Source: Streptococcaceae bacterium ESL0687 (GTDB lineage: Bacteria; Bacillota; Bacilli; Lactobacillales; Streptococcaceae). Taken from it: 64,000 nucleotides of DNA. Location of the stretch: assembly GCA_029392475.1 (NCBI GenBank), contig CP113940.1, positions 248,001-312,000 on the forward strand, given 5' to 3'. Position numbers and translations under genes: made by a program. Below the pieces are notes generated by a model that was given only the letters and a program-made list of their open reading frames with translations, searched no databases and was not told the origin of the DNA. This document shows positions 18,954 to 27,526 of the stretch, piece by piece; within the stretch, counting starts at the first letter, position 1; the number at the start of each line of letters is the position of its first letter.

Positions 18954-19994
18954 ATGTCATTTAAAAAATTAAGTCAAGCGATTAATGTTGAAGAAGTCAG
19001 GCAGTTGGGTCAACTTGAAGGCCAGGCCCTTGAAAATAAAAAACAAAGGGACAAGGAACTTGAAGCTATTATTAGGGGAGAAGATGACCGTTTGCTTTTA
19101 ATCATTGGACCATGTTCAAGTGATAATGAAAAAGCCGTGCTAGAGTACGCTCGTCGCCTTGCTAAACTTCAGGAAGAAGTTAAGGATAAGATTTTTATGG
19201 TTATGCGCGTTTATACTGCAAAACCAAGAACTAATGGAGACGGTTATAAGGGTCTAATTCACCAACCTAATAGCATGGGACTTCCTGACCTATTAAATGG
19301 TATTAAAGCTGTTCGTGATCTTCACTATAAGGTTATTAAAGAAACTGGCCTTACAACAGCAGATGAGATGCTTTATCCAGAAAATCTAGAGTTAGTTGAT
19401 GATCTTGTAAGCTATATCGCAGTCGGAGCAAGAAGTGTTGAGGACCAACAACACCGCTTTGTAGCTAGTGGTATTGATGTGCCAGTTGGGATGAAAAATC
19501 CAACTAGTGGTAATCTTTCAGTTCTTTTCAATGGGGTTTATGCGGCCCAACAACCTCAAAACTTCCTCTTCACTGGTTCAGAAGTTGAAACATCAGGAAA
19601 TGACATGGCCCACGTTATCTTACGTGGTGCAGTTACCGAAGAAGGTAAATACCTACCAAACTACTACTATGACAACCTTCTTCGTACAATTGAAATGTAT
19701 GAAAAAATGAATCTTAAGAATCCATTTATTGTTGTGGATACTAACCATGACAATAGTGGAAAACAATTCATGGAGCAAATTAGGATTGTCCGTCAAACTT
19801 TAATTAACCGTGAGTGGAATGAAAAAATTAAGAAAAGTGTTCGCGGATTTATGATTGAAAGTTACTTGGAAGATGGACGTCAGGACAGTCCAGAAGTATT
19901 CGGAAAATCAATCACTGACCCATGCTTAGGCTGGGATAAAACAGAAGCCTTGATTAAAGAAATATTCAAGACTGAAGGAGGAGTAGAAGCTTAA
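18954..19994 (+). CDS. aroF: 3-deoxy-7-phosphoheptulonate (DAHP) synthase, class I
   Basis: This 346-residue enzyme condenses phosphoenolpyruvate with erythrose-4-phosphate at the entry of the shikimate pathway. It has the AroFGH-type motifs IIGPCSSDNEKAVLEYARRL, RVYTAKPRTNGDGYKGL, GARSVEDQQHR and DTNHDNSGKQ, and SITDPCLGWDKTE near the end. It sits 64 bases after secA, an arrangement seen in streptococci, where the gene is often duplicated; here there is one copy. Its last codons form the left arm of its own terminator. The choice between aroF and aroG symbols is conventional. Confidence 0.93.
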   Translation: MSFKKLSQAINVEEVRQLGQLEGQALENKKQRDKELEAIIRGEDDRLLLIIGPCSSDNEKAVLEYARRLAKLQEEVKDKIFMVMRVYTAKPRTNGDGYKGLIHQPNSMGLPDLLNGIKAVRDLHYKVIKETGLTTADEMLYPENLELVDDLVSYIAVGARSVEDQQHRFVASGIDVPVGMKNPTSGNLSVLFNGVYAAQQPQNFLFTGSEVETSGNDMAHVILRGAVTEEGKYLPNYYYDNLLRTIEMYEKMNLKNPFIVVDTNHDNSGKQFMEQIRIVRQTLINREWNEKIKKSVRGFMIESYLEDGRQDSPEVFGKSITDPCLGWDKTEALIKEIFKTEGGVEA

Positions 19995-20009
19995 GCTTCT
20001 ACTTTTTTT
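19983..20009 (+). terminator. Terminator overlapping the end of aroF
   Basis: GTAGAAGC and GCTTCTAC flank TTAA, followed by seven T. The left arm encodes the last sense codons of aroF, and the stop codon is in the loop. Confidence 0.9.
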
Positions 20010-20069
20010 GTAGAAAAAAGTAATATTTGCAGGATATTCACAGATAAAGAATTATATATGGAGAATTAA

Positions 20070-20098
20070 TTGCATATTAAACTGGTTTATGTTAGAAT
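20070..20098 (+). promoter_or_regulatory. Promoter of ptsHI
   Basis: TTGCAT (20070-20075) and TAGAAT (20093-20098) are 17 bases apart. The leader of about 75 nt starts with a small GC hairpin, GGGGTTACCCC at 20110-20120. Confidence 0.72.
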
Positions 20099-20180
20099 TT
20101 TTATTGTAAGGGGTTACCCCGGGTGGAAAAATGTTAATTTTTTCATAAATTAATTTAGATAATTCGAAGGAGAATACAAA

Positions 20181-20447
20181 ATGGCATCAAAAGAATTTCA
20201 CATTGTAGCAGAAACAGGAATCCACGCACGTCCTGCAACTTTATTAGTTCAAACAGCTAGCAAATTCGCAAGCGATATCAACCTTGACTATAAAGGTAAA
20301 GCAGTAAACTTAAAATCAATTATGGGTGTAATGAGCCTAGGTGTTGGTCAAGGTGCTGACGTTACTATCACTGCTGAAGGTGCTGATGCTGACGATGCAA
20401 TCGCAGCAATCGCTGAAACAATGGAGAAAGAAGGTCTTGCTGAATAA
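20181..20447 (+). CDS. ptsH: Phosphocarrier protein HPr
   Basis: This 88-residue sugar phosphotransferase carrier has the enzyme I phosphorylation site His15 in [11 protein letters not shown] and the HPr-kinase site Ser46 in LKSIMGVM. Ser-phosphorylated HPr is the CcpA co-factor in Firmicutes, which fits the cre-like site before pgi. A GAAGGAG precedes the ATG. The stop overlaps the ptsI start by one base (TAATG). Confidence 0.98.
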   Translation: MASKEFHIVAETGIHARPATLLVQTASKFASDINLDYKGKAVNLKSIMGVMSLGVGQGADVTITAEGADADDAIAAIAETMEKEGLAE

Positions 20448-22180
20448 TGTCGAAAATGCTTAAAGGTATTGCTGCCAGTGATGGTGTAGCAGTAGCAAAG
20501 GCTTATCTACTTATTCAACCGGATTTGTCATTTGAGGCAGTAACTGTCGAAAATACTGACAACGAAGAAGCTCGCTTAGACGCAGCACTTGCTGCAAGTC
20601 AAAGCGAGCTTCAAGCTATCCGTGATAAAGCAGTATCAAGCCTTGGTGAAGAAGCTGCATCAGTATTTGATGCCCACTTAATGGTTCTTTCAGACCCTGA
20701 AATGATTGGTCAAATTAAGGAAACAATTCGCGCTAAAAAAACAAACGCTGAAGATGCCCTTAAAGAAGTTACTGATATGTTTGTAACTCTTTTTGAAAAC
20801 ATGGATGATAACCCATACATGCAAGAAAGAGCTGCTGATATTCGTGACGTTGCAAAACGTGTTCTTGCAAACCTTTTAGGTGTTAAACTTCCTAGCCCAG
20901 CTATGATTAATGAAGAGGTTGTTGTAATTGCCCACGACCTTACACCATCAGATACAGCCCAACTTGACCGTAAATTTGTTAAAGCATTTATTACAAACAT
21001 CGGTGGACGTACAAGTCACTCTGCTATTATGGCAAGAACTCTTGAAATCCCTGCTGTTCTTGGAACAAACAACATCACTGAGCTTGTAAAAGACGGTGAA
21101 ATGCTTGCGGTAAACGGAATCACTGGTGAAGTAATCATTGATCCAAGTGAAGCTGAGCAAGCTGAATTTAAAAAAGCTGGTCAAGCTTACGCTGAACTTA
21201 AGGCTACTTGGGAAGAACTTAAGGATGCTGAAACTGTAACTGCAGATGGTAAACACTTTGAGCTAGCTGCAAACATCGGTACTCCTAAAGATGTTACAGG
21301 TGCTAACGACAATGGTGCTGAAGCTATTGGACTTTACCGTACTGAATTCCTATACATGGATTCAAAAGACTTCCCAACAGAAGATGAGCAGTACGAAGCA
21401 TACAAGGCTGTACTTGAAGGCATGAACGGAAAACCTGTTGTGGTCCGTACAATGGATATCGGTGGAGACAAGGAACTTCCTTATTTTGATCTTCCACATG
21501 AAATGAATCCATTCCTTGGATACCGTGCCCTACGTATCTCTCTATCTGAAGGTGGAGATGCTATGTTCCGTACACAAATCCGTGCTCTACTACGCGCTTC
21601 AGTTCACGGAACTCTTCGTATCATGTTCCCAATGGTTGCACTTGTTACTGAATTCCGTGCAGCTAAGAAGGTATTTGATGAAGAAAAAGCAAATCTTAAG
21701 GCCGAAGGCGTTGAAGTTGCTGACAATATCCAAGTTGGTATCATGATTGAAATCCCAGCAGCAGCAATGCTTGCTGACCAATTTGCTAAAGAAGTTGACT
21801 TCTTCTCAATTGGTACAAACGACCTTATCCAATACACTATGGCTGCTGACCGTATGAACGAACAAGTTTCATACCTTTACCAACCATATAACCCATCAAT
21901 CCTACGCTTGATCAACAATGTTATCAAGGCAGCTCACGCTGAAGGTAAATGGGCTGGAATGTGTGGAGAGATGGCAGGAGATCAACTGGCAGTACCACTT
22001 CTAGTTGGTATGGGACTTGATGAATTCTCAATGAGCGCTACATCAATCCTTAAAACTCGTAGCCTGATGAAGAAACTTGACACTGCGAAAATGCAAGAAC
22101 TTGCTCACAAGGCTCTTACAGAAACTTCAACTATGGAAGAAGTTGTCGCACTTGTTAATGAGTACGCTCCAGAAGCATAA
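20447..22180 (+). CDS. ptsI: Phosphoenolpyruvate-protein phosphotransferase (enzyme I)
   Basis: This 577-residue enzyme takes phosphate from phosphoenolpyruvate and passes it to HPr. The active His is in [12 protein letters not shown] near residue 189. The phosphoenolpyruvate-binding domain shows [41 protein letters not shown] and [11 protein letters not shown]. It is translationally coupled to ptsH and ends in a strong terminator. Codon use is strongly biased, as expected for high expression; this also creates several long antisense open frames that are not genes. Confidence 0.98.
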   Translation: MSKMLKGIAASDGVAVAKAYLLIQPDLSFEAVTVENTDNEEARLDAALAASQSELQAIRDKAVSSLGEEAASVFDAHLMVLSDPEMIGQIKETIRAKKTNAEDALKEVTDMFVTLFENMDDNPYMQERAADIRDVAKRVLANLLGVKLPSPAMINEEVVVIAHDLTPSDTAQLDRKFVKAFITNIGGRTSHSAIMARTLEIPAVLGTNNITELVKDGEMLAVNGITGEVIIDPSEAEQAEFKKAGQAYAELKATWEELKDAETVTADGKHFELAANIGTPKDVTGANDNGAEAIGLYRTEFLYMDSKDFPTEDEQYEAYKAVLEGMNGKPVVVRTMDIGGDKELPYFDLPHEMNPFLGYRALRISLSEGGDAMFRTQIRALLRASVHGTLRIMFPMVALVTEFRAAKKVFDEEKANLKAEGVEVADNIQVGIMIEIPAAAMLADQFAKEVDFFSIGTNDLIQYTMAADRMNEQVSYLYQPYNPSILRLINNVIKAAHAEGKWAGMCGEMAGDQLAVPLLVGMGLDEFSMSATSILKTRSLMKKLDTAKMQELAHKALTETSTMEEVVALVNEYAPEA

Positions 22181-22182
22181 TA

Positions 22183-22215
22183 AAAAAAGTTGAACCTTGG
22201 GTTCAACTTTTTTTA
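22183..22215. terminator. Bidirectional terminator between ptsI and the CYTH gene
   Basis: AAGTTGAACC and GGTTCAACTT with a TTG loop, flanked by A- and T-runs. Confidence 0.92.
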
Positions 22216-22796
22216 TTGTCTAAAGTTTTAAGGAAACGGACAACCTTACTTTTGGCATAGCGAAACTCAATATTTTTTTCAGCTAAAAAATTATAAAAAT
22301 CTTTTTTTCCCTTGCGCGCATCTGTTACTTCGAGTTCGAGCTCATAATCACAGATTGAGGCATAGGTATTCTTGTCTAGAGCCATAAGTCCAATATCGGT
22401 TTTAGTTTCCTGTCTGATTGTCATCAGCTTACCAAGAACCGTAATTTGATTGATATCAATTTTATTATCCCTTAAAATGCTTAGGATATCAGCTAGTTGA
22501 GGCAGGTTCTCATTGATTTTTTTCTGATCCAGCATATCTTGTGCTTCTTTTAGGGTAAGTTTAGCGTTATGCTCCATATTTCCAATAGCTTGAGGGACTT
22601 TAAGTGTCATTTCAGCTGCGTCATCAAAAGTCCTAATTCGCAGGGCCAGACGATTTTCACGCATGATAAAGTCGGTGCTATCCAGGTAATGGTTGACCTG
22701 TCTAATGGGAGGAACATGACTAAAATATTTTTTCAACCGGTCATATTCATCCATACTAAGGAGACTTTTATATTCAATTTCTAAATTTGTGGTCAT
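22203..22796 (-). CDS. CYTH-domain protein (YjbK-like)
   Basis: This 197-residue protein begins with the CYTH signature LEIEYKSLL and has RLALRIRTFDDAAEMTLKVPQ and a late YDYELELEV-like segment (CDYELELEVTDARKGKKDFYNFL). CYTH enzymes hydrolyse or bind triphosphates, including thiamine triphosphate and inorganic triphosphate. In Firmicutes this gene commonly neighbours relQ, nadK and rluD, as it does here, though on the opposite strand. Its substrate is unknown; a link to (p)ppGpp or NADP metabolism is inferred from position only. Confidence 0.82.
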   Translation of the reverse strand: MTTNLEIEYKSLLSMDEYDRLKKYFSHVPPIRQVNHYLDSTDFIMRENRLALRIRTFDDAAEMTLKVPQAIGNMEHNAKLTLKEAQDMLDQKKINENLPQLADILSILRDNKIDINQITVLGKLMTIRQETKTDIGLMALDKNTYASICDYELELEVTDARKGKKDFYNFLAEKNIEFRYAKSKVVRFLKTLDNKKS

Positions 22797-22873
22797 AATG
22801 TAATCCGTTCTAAATTATGGTAAAATTATTATAAATTATAACGTGAAAAAGGAGAAGAGGCAAGTTTTTTAAG

Positions 22874-22895
22874 AATCAGACCTACTGATTTTTTC
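22874..22895 (+). terminator. Terminator-like hairpin in the relQ leader
   Basis: AATCAG and CTGATT flank ACCTA and are followed by a T-run, 15 bases before the relQ ATG. An AAGGAGAAGAGG sequence lies upstream of the hairpin with no start codon at normal distance. Possible attenuator. Confidence 0.45.
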
Positions 22896-22909
22896 AAAAT
22901 TGTTAATTT

Positions 22910-23593
22910 ATGATTATGAGCGATATGAATTGGGAAGAATTTTTGGATCCTTATGTCCAAACTGTTGGCGAACTTAAGATAAAATTAAGGGGGATGAGAA
23001 AACAATTTCAGAAGAAAAACATGCACTCTCCGATAGAATTTGTAACGGGCCGGGTTAAACCTGTTGAGAGTATCATCAAAAAGGCCAAGTTAAGAGGGGT
23101 TAAAAAAGAAAATTTAGACCATGAAATGCAAGATATAGCTGGTATTCGGATTATGGTTCAATTTGTTGAAGATGTGGAAGAAGTTCTTGAACTTTTACGA
23201 AAGAGAAAAGATTTTACTATTATTCAGGAAAGGGACTACATAAAAAATCAGAAGGCAAGTGGCTATAGAAGCTATCATGTCGTTATTGAATACCCAGCCG
23301 AAACCATAAATGGGCATAAGGTAATTCTTGCAGAGATTCAAATTAGAACGCTTGCCATGAATTTTTGGGCTACCATTGAGCACTCTTTGAATTACAAGTA
23401 CCAGGGTGAGTTTCCTAAGGAACTTAAGGAAAGAATTGCCAAAACAGCAAAAATTGCCTATGATCTTGACCAGGAGATGAGTGAGATTCGGGAAGAAATT
23501 CAAGAGGCCCAGTTGCTTTTTAATCCCCCAGCAAGTAAATTAAATGACGGAGTAGGTAATAGTGATGACAATGATGAATATTACAGATGGTAA
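22910..23593 (+). CDS. relQ: Small alarmone synthetase (GTP pyrophosphokinase) RelQ
   Basis: This synthetase of about 227 residues makes (p)ppGpp from ATP and GTP or GDP and lacks a hydrolase domain. Motifs include SPIEFVTGRVKPVESIIKKAK, the Mg-binding DIAGIRIMVQF, GYRSYHVVIEY, EIQIRTLAMNFWATIEHSLNYK and a helical C-terminus that forms the tetramer interface. The start is uncertain: ATG at 22910, 22916 and 22925 are all in frame and none has a clear Shine-Dalgarno. It overlaps nadK and is followed by rluD, the conserved yjbM-yjbN-yjbO order. Confidence 0.94.
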   Translation: MIMSDMNWEEFLDPYVQTVGELKIKLRGMRKQFQKKNMHSPIEFVTGRVKPVESIIKKAKLRGVKKENLDHEMQDIAGIRIMVQFVEDVEEVLELLRKRKDFTIIQERDYIKNQKASGYRSYHVVIEYPAETINGHKVILAEIQIRTLAMNFWATIEHSLNYKYQGEFPKELKERIAKTAKIAYDLDQEMSEIREEIQEAQLLFNPPASKLNDGVGNSDDNDEYYRW

Positions 23594-24395
23594 AAGGGTA
23601 GCGATTGTCTCAAGTGGCTCTGAGGAATCAAAGGAGTTAGAAAGACAGATTACTCAAAAACTAAGATGTCGTCATGTCCAAGTTGATTCCAAGCATCCGG
23701 ATATAGTTATTTCAATTGGAGGAGATGGTACCTTCTTACAGGCTGTTCATATTTATGAAAGGCATTTAGATAAGGTTCGCTTTGTTGGAGTTCATACAGG
23801 TCATTTGGGTTTTTATACAGACTATCTTTCTAGTGAGCTAGATGAACTTGTTGAGGCTATAACCAACGAACAAGTTGAAAAGGCAATCTCATATCCACTT
23901 TTAAAGGTCAAAGCTGTTATGGCGGATGGCCAGACCTTTGAAAAGTATGCCTTAAATGAGTCAACAGTTAGACGGTTAAGTCATACCTTAGTGGCAGATG
24001 TCTATATTTCAGACTTTCTTTTTGAACGTTTTAGGGGAGATGGTCTTTCAGTATCAACTCCAACAGGATCAACTGCCTATAATAAGTCGATTGGTGGTGC
24101 TGTAATTCATCCTGGTTTGAAGGTCATGCAGATGGCTGAAATTGCCTCTTTGAATAACCGGGTTTACAGGACTCTAGGTGCTCCGATTGTTGTTAGTGAC
24201 AAGGAAAATATTGTTTTAAACTTGGACAAGGCTCATGATTATGGTCTTACTGTTGATCAACTAGAATATAAGTTTACCAATCTTGCTGGGATTGAATATA
24301 GGCTTGATGGTAAGGAAGTGAAATTTTTAGGGAATCGTCATAGCTCCTTTTGGAGAAGGGTTCAGGAATCCTTTATAGGTGATGATATTGACTAG
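23565..24395 (+). CDS. nadK: NAD kinase
   Basis: This protein of about 276 residues phosphorylates NAD to NADP. It has the ISIGGDGTFLQA motif with the catalytic Asp, HTGHLGFYTDY, the NESTVRR segment and DGLSVSTPTGSTAYNKSIGG. I chose the ATG at 23565, eight bases after a GGAGTAGG; GTG at 23562 and ATG at 23571 are alternatives. The start lies inside the 3' end of relQ, so translation is likely coupled. Confidence 0.95.
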   Translation: MTMMNITDGKRVAIVSSGSEESKELERQITQKLRCRHVQVDSKHPDIVISIGGDGTFLQAVHIYERHLDKVRFVGVHTGHLGFYTDYLSSELDELVEAITNEQVEKAISYPLLKVKAVMADGQTFEKYALNESTVRRLSHTLVADVYISDFLFERFRGDGLSVSTPTGSTAYNKSIGGAVIHPGLKVMQMAEIASLNNRVYRTLGAPIVVSDKENIVLNLDKAHDYGLTVDQLEYKFTNLAGIEYRLDGKEVKFLGNRHSSFWRRVQESFIGDDID

Positions 24396-24410
24396 TAGAA
24401 GTGGTAGAAG

Positions 24411-25286
24411 ATGAATTTTAAATATACAGCCGAGCAGGACCAGATAAAGATAAAAACGGTTCTTGCTAAAAATGGAATTTCAAGGAGACTACTTACAAAA
24501 ATAAAATTTAGGGGAGGAAAAATCCTCTTAAACGGTAAAGAAGAAATTGTAACAAAGTTTGCTGACAAGGGGGATGTCATTGAGGTTACTCTCCCTCCAG
24601 AAGGAGTATCAGAAAGACTTGAGCCTGAGTATTATCCCCTTGATATTGTCTTTGAAGATGAACATTTTATTGTTATTAATAAACCAGCAGGTTATGCAAG
24701 TGTAACCAGCTCAGTTCATCCCAGGGGTACAATTTCAAATTTTATTCAAGACTATCTAATAAGGCAAAATTATGAGAATAAAAAGGTGCATTTGGTAACA
24801 AGGCTTGACAGGAATACGTCTGGTCTGATGCTTTTTGCCAAACACGGATTTGCCCATTCCTTGATGGATAAGATGCTTCAAGAAAAAACAATTGAAAAAA
24901 GATATTTTGCCCTGGTTGAAAAATCAGAAAAACTTAGCCTTGAAGGAGAGATTGAAGCTCCAATTGCTAGAGAAGATGGAAGTATTATAAAACGATGCGT
25001 AGCTGAGGAGGGGAAGTATGCCCGTACAAGTTACCGGCTTGTCAAATCGTCAGCTGATATATCTTTATTGGATATCAAACTCCATACGGGAAGGACCCAT
25101 CAGATAAGAGTTCATTTCTCATACCTAGCTGCCCCTCTCCTAGGAGATGATTTATATGGGGGTTCTTTGGATAAAATAAAAAGACAGGCCCTTCATTGTC
25201 ACAAACTCAAATTTGTTCATCCTCTGACCCAGGAGCTAATTACTCTTGATAGTGATTTACCCTCAGATATGAAAAGTCTAATATAA
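24411..25286 (+). CDS. RluA/RluD-family pseudouridine synthase (YjbO-like)
   Basis: This 291-residue protein has an N-terminal S4-like RNA-binding region (GISRRLLTKIKFRGGKILLNG) and the RluA-family catalytic motif HLVTRLDRNTSGLMLFAK, in which the Asp is the nucleophile. GRTHQIRVHFSYLAAPLLGD follows. It isomerises uridine to pseudouridine in rRNA or tRNA. It follows nadK by 15 bases. The exact target site cannot be read from the sequence. Confidence 0.9.
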   Translation: MNFKYTAEQDQIKIKTVLAKNGISRRLLTKIKFRGGKILLNGKEEIVTKFADKGDVIEVTLPPEGVSERLEPEYYPLDIVFEDEHFIVINKPAGYASVTSSVHPRGTISNFIQDYLIRQNYENKKVHLVTRLDRNTSGLMLFAKHGFAHSLMDKMLQEKTIEKRYFALVEKSEKLSLEGEIEAPIAREDGSIIKRCVAEEGKYARTSYRLVKSSADISLLDIKLHTGRTHQIRVHFSYLAAPLLGDDLYGGSLDKIKRQALHCHKLKFVHPLTQELITLDSDLPSDMKSLI

Positions 25287-25314
25287 AAAAGCAGTTGCCT
25301 AGGCAGCTGCTTTT
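25286..25314. terminator. Terminator after the pseudouridine synthase gene
   Basis: AAAAGCAGTTGCC and GGCAGCTGCTTTT form an almost perfect stem with a two-base loop. It can also serve the convergent cyclophilin gene. Confidence 0.85.
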
Positions 25315-25323
25315 AATTATCTC

Positions 25324-26100
25324 TTATTTGCTAAAATCGTAATCTTTGATTACTTCAATACTTTTAATTTTTACTGGGTTAAGAGGTTTTGATTTTTCAT
25401 TAGAATCATTTGTAGTCACCTCAGCTGAGGCAATCTTATCAACAACGTCCATGCCAGAGATAACCTGACCAAAAACTGTATAATTTCCGTCAAGACTTGG
25501 AACTCCACCGGTCTTATAAGCATCAATTATCTTACTTGGATATTTGCTTGTGTTTAAGCCAGCACTGCTATCAGTAGGATTTTGTACGATAAAGAACTGA
25601 CTTCCATTGGTATTGGCACCAGCATTTGCCATTGAAAGGGCCCCTCTTATGTGGTAAAGGTTTTCTGAAATTTCATTTTTGAAACCTTGGCCAGAATCAA
25701 TACTCTTATCCCTGTCCTTCCAGATAGATTGACCTCCACGTCCTGAATTTTCTGGATCTCCGCTTTGAATCATAAAGTCCTTAACCACCCTGAAGAACTC
25801 CAGGTTATTATAGTAGCCGTCCTTGGCATGAGTTAAGAAGTTTTGTGACGCAAGGGGGGCATATTTAGGAAAAAGTTTAATGGTAATATCACCAGCTTCA
25901 GTTACCATTTTAACCTCAGCTTCATCTTCTGCAACAGTGGTTGATAGTTGGGGAAGGTTTAGTTCATTTAAACTTTCGCTCTTAGCTGATGACTTATTGT
26001 CGTCTTTATTAGCAAAGATAACAAGTGTCGCAGTTAAAATAAGTAAAAGAATTCCACCAATAATTAAGCCTATATTTTTATTAATATTATTATTTTTCAT
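25324..26100 (-). CDS. Membrane-anchored cyclophilin-type peptidyl-prolyl isomerase
   Basis: This 258-residue protein has one N-terminal membrane segment (GLIIGGILLLILTATLVIF) without a lipobox cysteine. A linker is followed by a cyclophilin domain: GDITIKLFPKYAPLASQNFL, FFRVVKDFMIQSGDPENSGRGG, SMANAGANTNGSQFFI and YTVFGQVISGMDVVDKI. It should act outside the membrane in folding of exported proteins. A diverging regulatory space separates it from the amino-acid ABC operon. Confidence 0.9.
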   Translation of the reverse strand: MKNNNINKNIGLIIGGILLLILTATLVIFANKDDNKSSAKSESLNELNLPQLSTTVAEDEAEVKMVTEAGDITIKLFPKYAPLASQNFLTHAKDGYYNNLEFFRVVKDFMIQSGDPENSGRGGQSIWKDRDKSIDSGQGFKNEISENLYHIRGALSMANAGANTNGSQFFIVQNPTDSSAGLNTSKYPSKIIDAYKTGGVPSLDGNYTVFGQVISGMDVVDKIASAEVTTNDSNEKSKPLNPVKIKSIEVIKDYDFSK

Positions 26101-26163
26101 GTTAGTATTATAACAAATTAAAATTTATAAATAAAGGAATTCCTTGTTAGACTAGGAAATATC

Positions 26164-26192
26164 TTGCAAAAATATCTAAATGTTTGTATAAT
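26164..26192 (+). promoter_or_regulatory. Promoter of the amino-acid ABC operon
   Basis: TTGCAA (26164-26169) and a perfect TATAAT (26187-26192) are 17 bases apart. Confidence 0.78.
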
Positions 26193-26220
26193 TATAGAAC
26201 TATATTTTAAGGGGTGACGG

Positions 26221-26862
26221 ATGGAGTATATACTAGAAATACTGCCACAATTATTGTCAGGCTTAAAGACAACTTTAGAAGTCTTTGCCGTTACTTTAGC
26301 CCTATCAATACCACTTGGTATGATAGTTGCTTTTTTATTAAGGGTAAAATTTTTCCCAGTCCGCCTACTAGTTAATCTCTACGTTTGGCTGATGAGGGGA
26401 ACACCTTTACTGGTTCAATTAATCATTATTTTTTATGCCCTACCCATGGTTGGAATAACCCTTGGGCGGATGCCAGCAGCACTTTTAGCCTTTGTTCTAA
26501 ATTATACAGCTTATTTTGCAGAAATTTTTAGGGGGGGAATTCAATCAATACCTAAGGGTCAGATTGAAGCTGCCAAGGTGCTTCAGTTATCAAAATGGCA
26601 AACAGCCCGCTTTGTCGTAATTCCGCAGGTTGTGCGAGTTGTTTTACCTAGTGTTTTTAATGAGGTAATCAACTTGGTTAAGGACTCTTCTTTGGTCTAT
26701 GTTGTAGGTTTAGGAGATCTTTTAAGGGCCGGAAGAATTGCTATGAGTCGGGATGTGTCTTTAGTTCCTATGATGACAGTTTCACTTATTTACCTGGCAT
26801 TAATTGGACTCTTAACTCTTCTATCTAAGAAGATTGAAAAAGAAATCAATCGTCATGGTTAG
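26221..26862 (+). CDS. Polar amino-acid ABC transporter permease
   Basis: This 213-residue inner-membrane permease of the His/Glu/Gln family has about five hydrophobic segments. The binding-protein-dependent transport motif reads EAAKVLQLSKWQTARFVVIPQVVRVVLPS. The preceding AYFAEIFRGGIQSIPKGQ is also characteristic. It heads an operon of permease, ATPase and binding lipoprotein, the reverse of the frequent binding-protein-first order. The substrate (glutamine, cystine, arginine or another) cannot be fixed. Confidence 0.92.
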   Translation: MEYILEILPQLLSGLKTTLEVFAVTLALSIPLGMIVAFLLRVKFFPVRLLVNLYVWLMRGTPLLVQLIIIFYALPMVGITLGRMPAALLAFVLNYTAYFAEIFRGGIQSIPKGQIEAAKVLQLSKWQTARFVVIPQVVRVVLPSVFNEVINLVKDSSLVYVVGLGDLLRAGRIAMSRDVSLVPMMTVSLIYLALIGLLTLLSKKIEKEINRHG

Positions 26863-26886
26863 GTCAAGTGGAAGGGAGACTGGTAA

Positions 26887-27525
26887 ATGTTAGAATTAAA
26901 GAATATTTGTAAGAAATTTGGCGATAAAATTATCTTTGATAATTTTAACTTGGTGGTAGCTGACAAGGAGCTTTTGACAATTGTAGGTCCAAGTGGGGGT
27001 GGGAAAACGACCCTTCTTCGGATGCTTGCAGGGCTTGAAAGTATTGATAGTGGAGAAATTATTTACAACGGGGAGGTAATCTCCCATGAGGACGGTTATG
27101 TTAAGGGAAATATCTTAGGTTTTGTTTTTCAGGACTTTCAGCTATTTCCTAACATGACCGTTATGGATAATTTGATTTTAAGTCCAGTCCAAACGATGGG
27201 TATGGACAAGGGAGAGGCTACTCTTAAGGCCCAGGTTTTCTTAGATAATTTAGGGATAGGTGATCAGGGGGAGGCCTATCCATCAAAATTATCTGGGGGA
27301 CAAAAACAGAGGGTAGCCCTAGCAAGGGCCATGATGATCGCCCCCAAAATTATTGGATACGATGAGCCAACTAGTGCCCTTGATCCTGGCTTAAGGGATC
27401 AGGTTGCGGACTTAATTCTTGAAAACAAGGGAGCTGGAATAACCCAAATAGTTGTAACTCATGATATGAAGTTTGCTGAAACGATTGCTGATACGATTTT
27501 AGCTGTTAACTCAAAGGAGGAGTAA
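26887..27525 (+). CDS. Polar amino-acid ABC transporter ATPase
   Basis: This 212-residue ABC ATPase has Walker A GPSGGGKTT, the Q-loop FVFQDFQLFPNMTV, signature LSGGQKQR, a Walker B ending YDEPTSALDP and the switch His in VVTHDMKFA. It is slightly shorter than usual (about 240). It lies 24 bases after the permease gene. Its stop codon is one base from the next ATG. Confidence 0.94.
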   Translation: MLELKNICKKFGDKIIFDNFNLVVADKELLTIVGPSGGGKTTLLRMLAGLESIDSGEIIYNGEVISHEDGYVKGNILGFVFQDFQLFPNMTVMDNLILSPVQTMGMDKGEATLKAQVFLDNLGIGDQGEAYPSKLSGGQKQRVALARAMMIAPKIIGYDEPTSALDPGLRDQVADLILENKGAGITQIVVTHDMKFAETIADTILAVNSKEE

Positions 27526-27526
27526 T

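Noticed and set aside
20110-20120. GGGGTTACCCC in the ptsH leader as a regulator or riboswitch element
   Set aside because: The stem is too short to assign; it may only protect the 5' end of the mRNA.
20948-21256. Antisense open frames of about 100 codons in ptsI
   Set aside because: Strong codon bias of ptsI leaves few stop codons on the other strand; none has a ribosome site or promoter.
22843-22872. GTG-started nine-residue leader peptide before relQ
   Set aside because: No ribosome site precedes the GTG, and the reading frame covers the SD-like sequence itself; the leader is better seen as untranslated.
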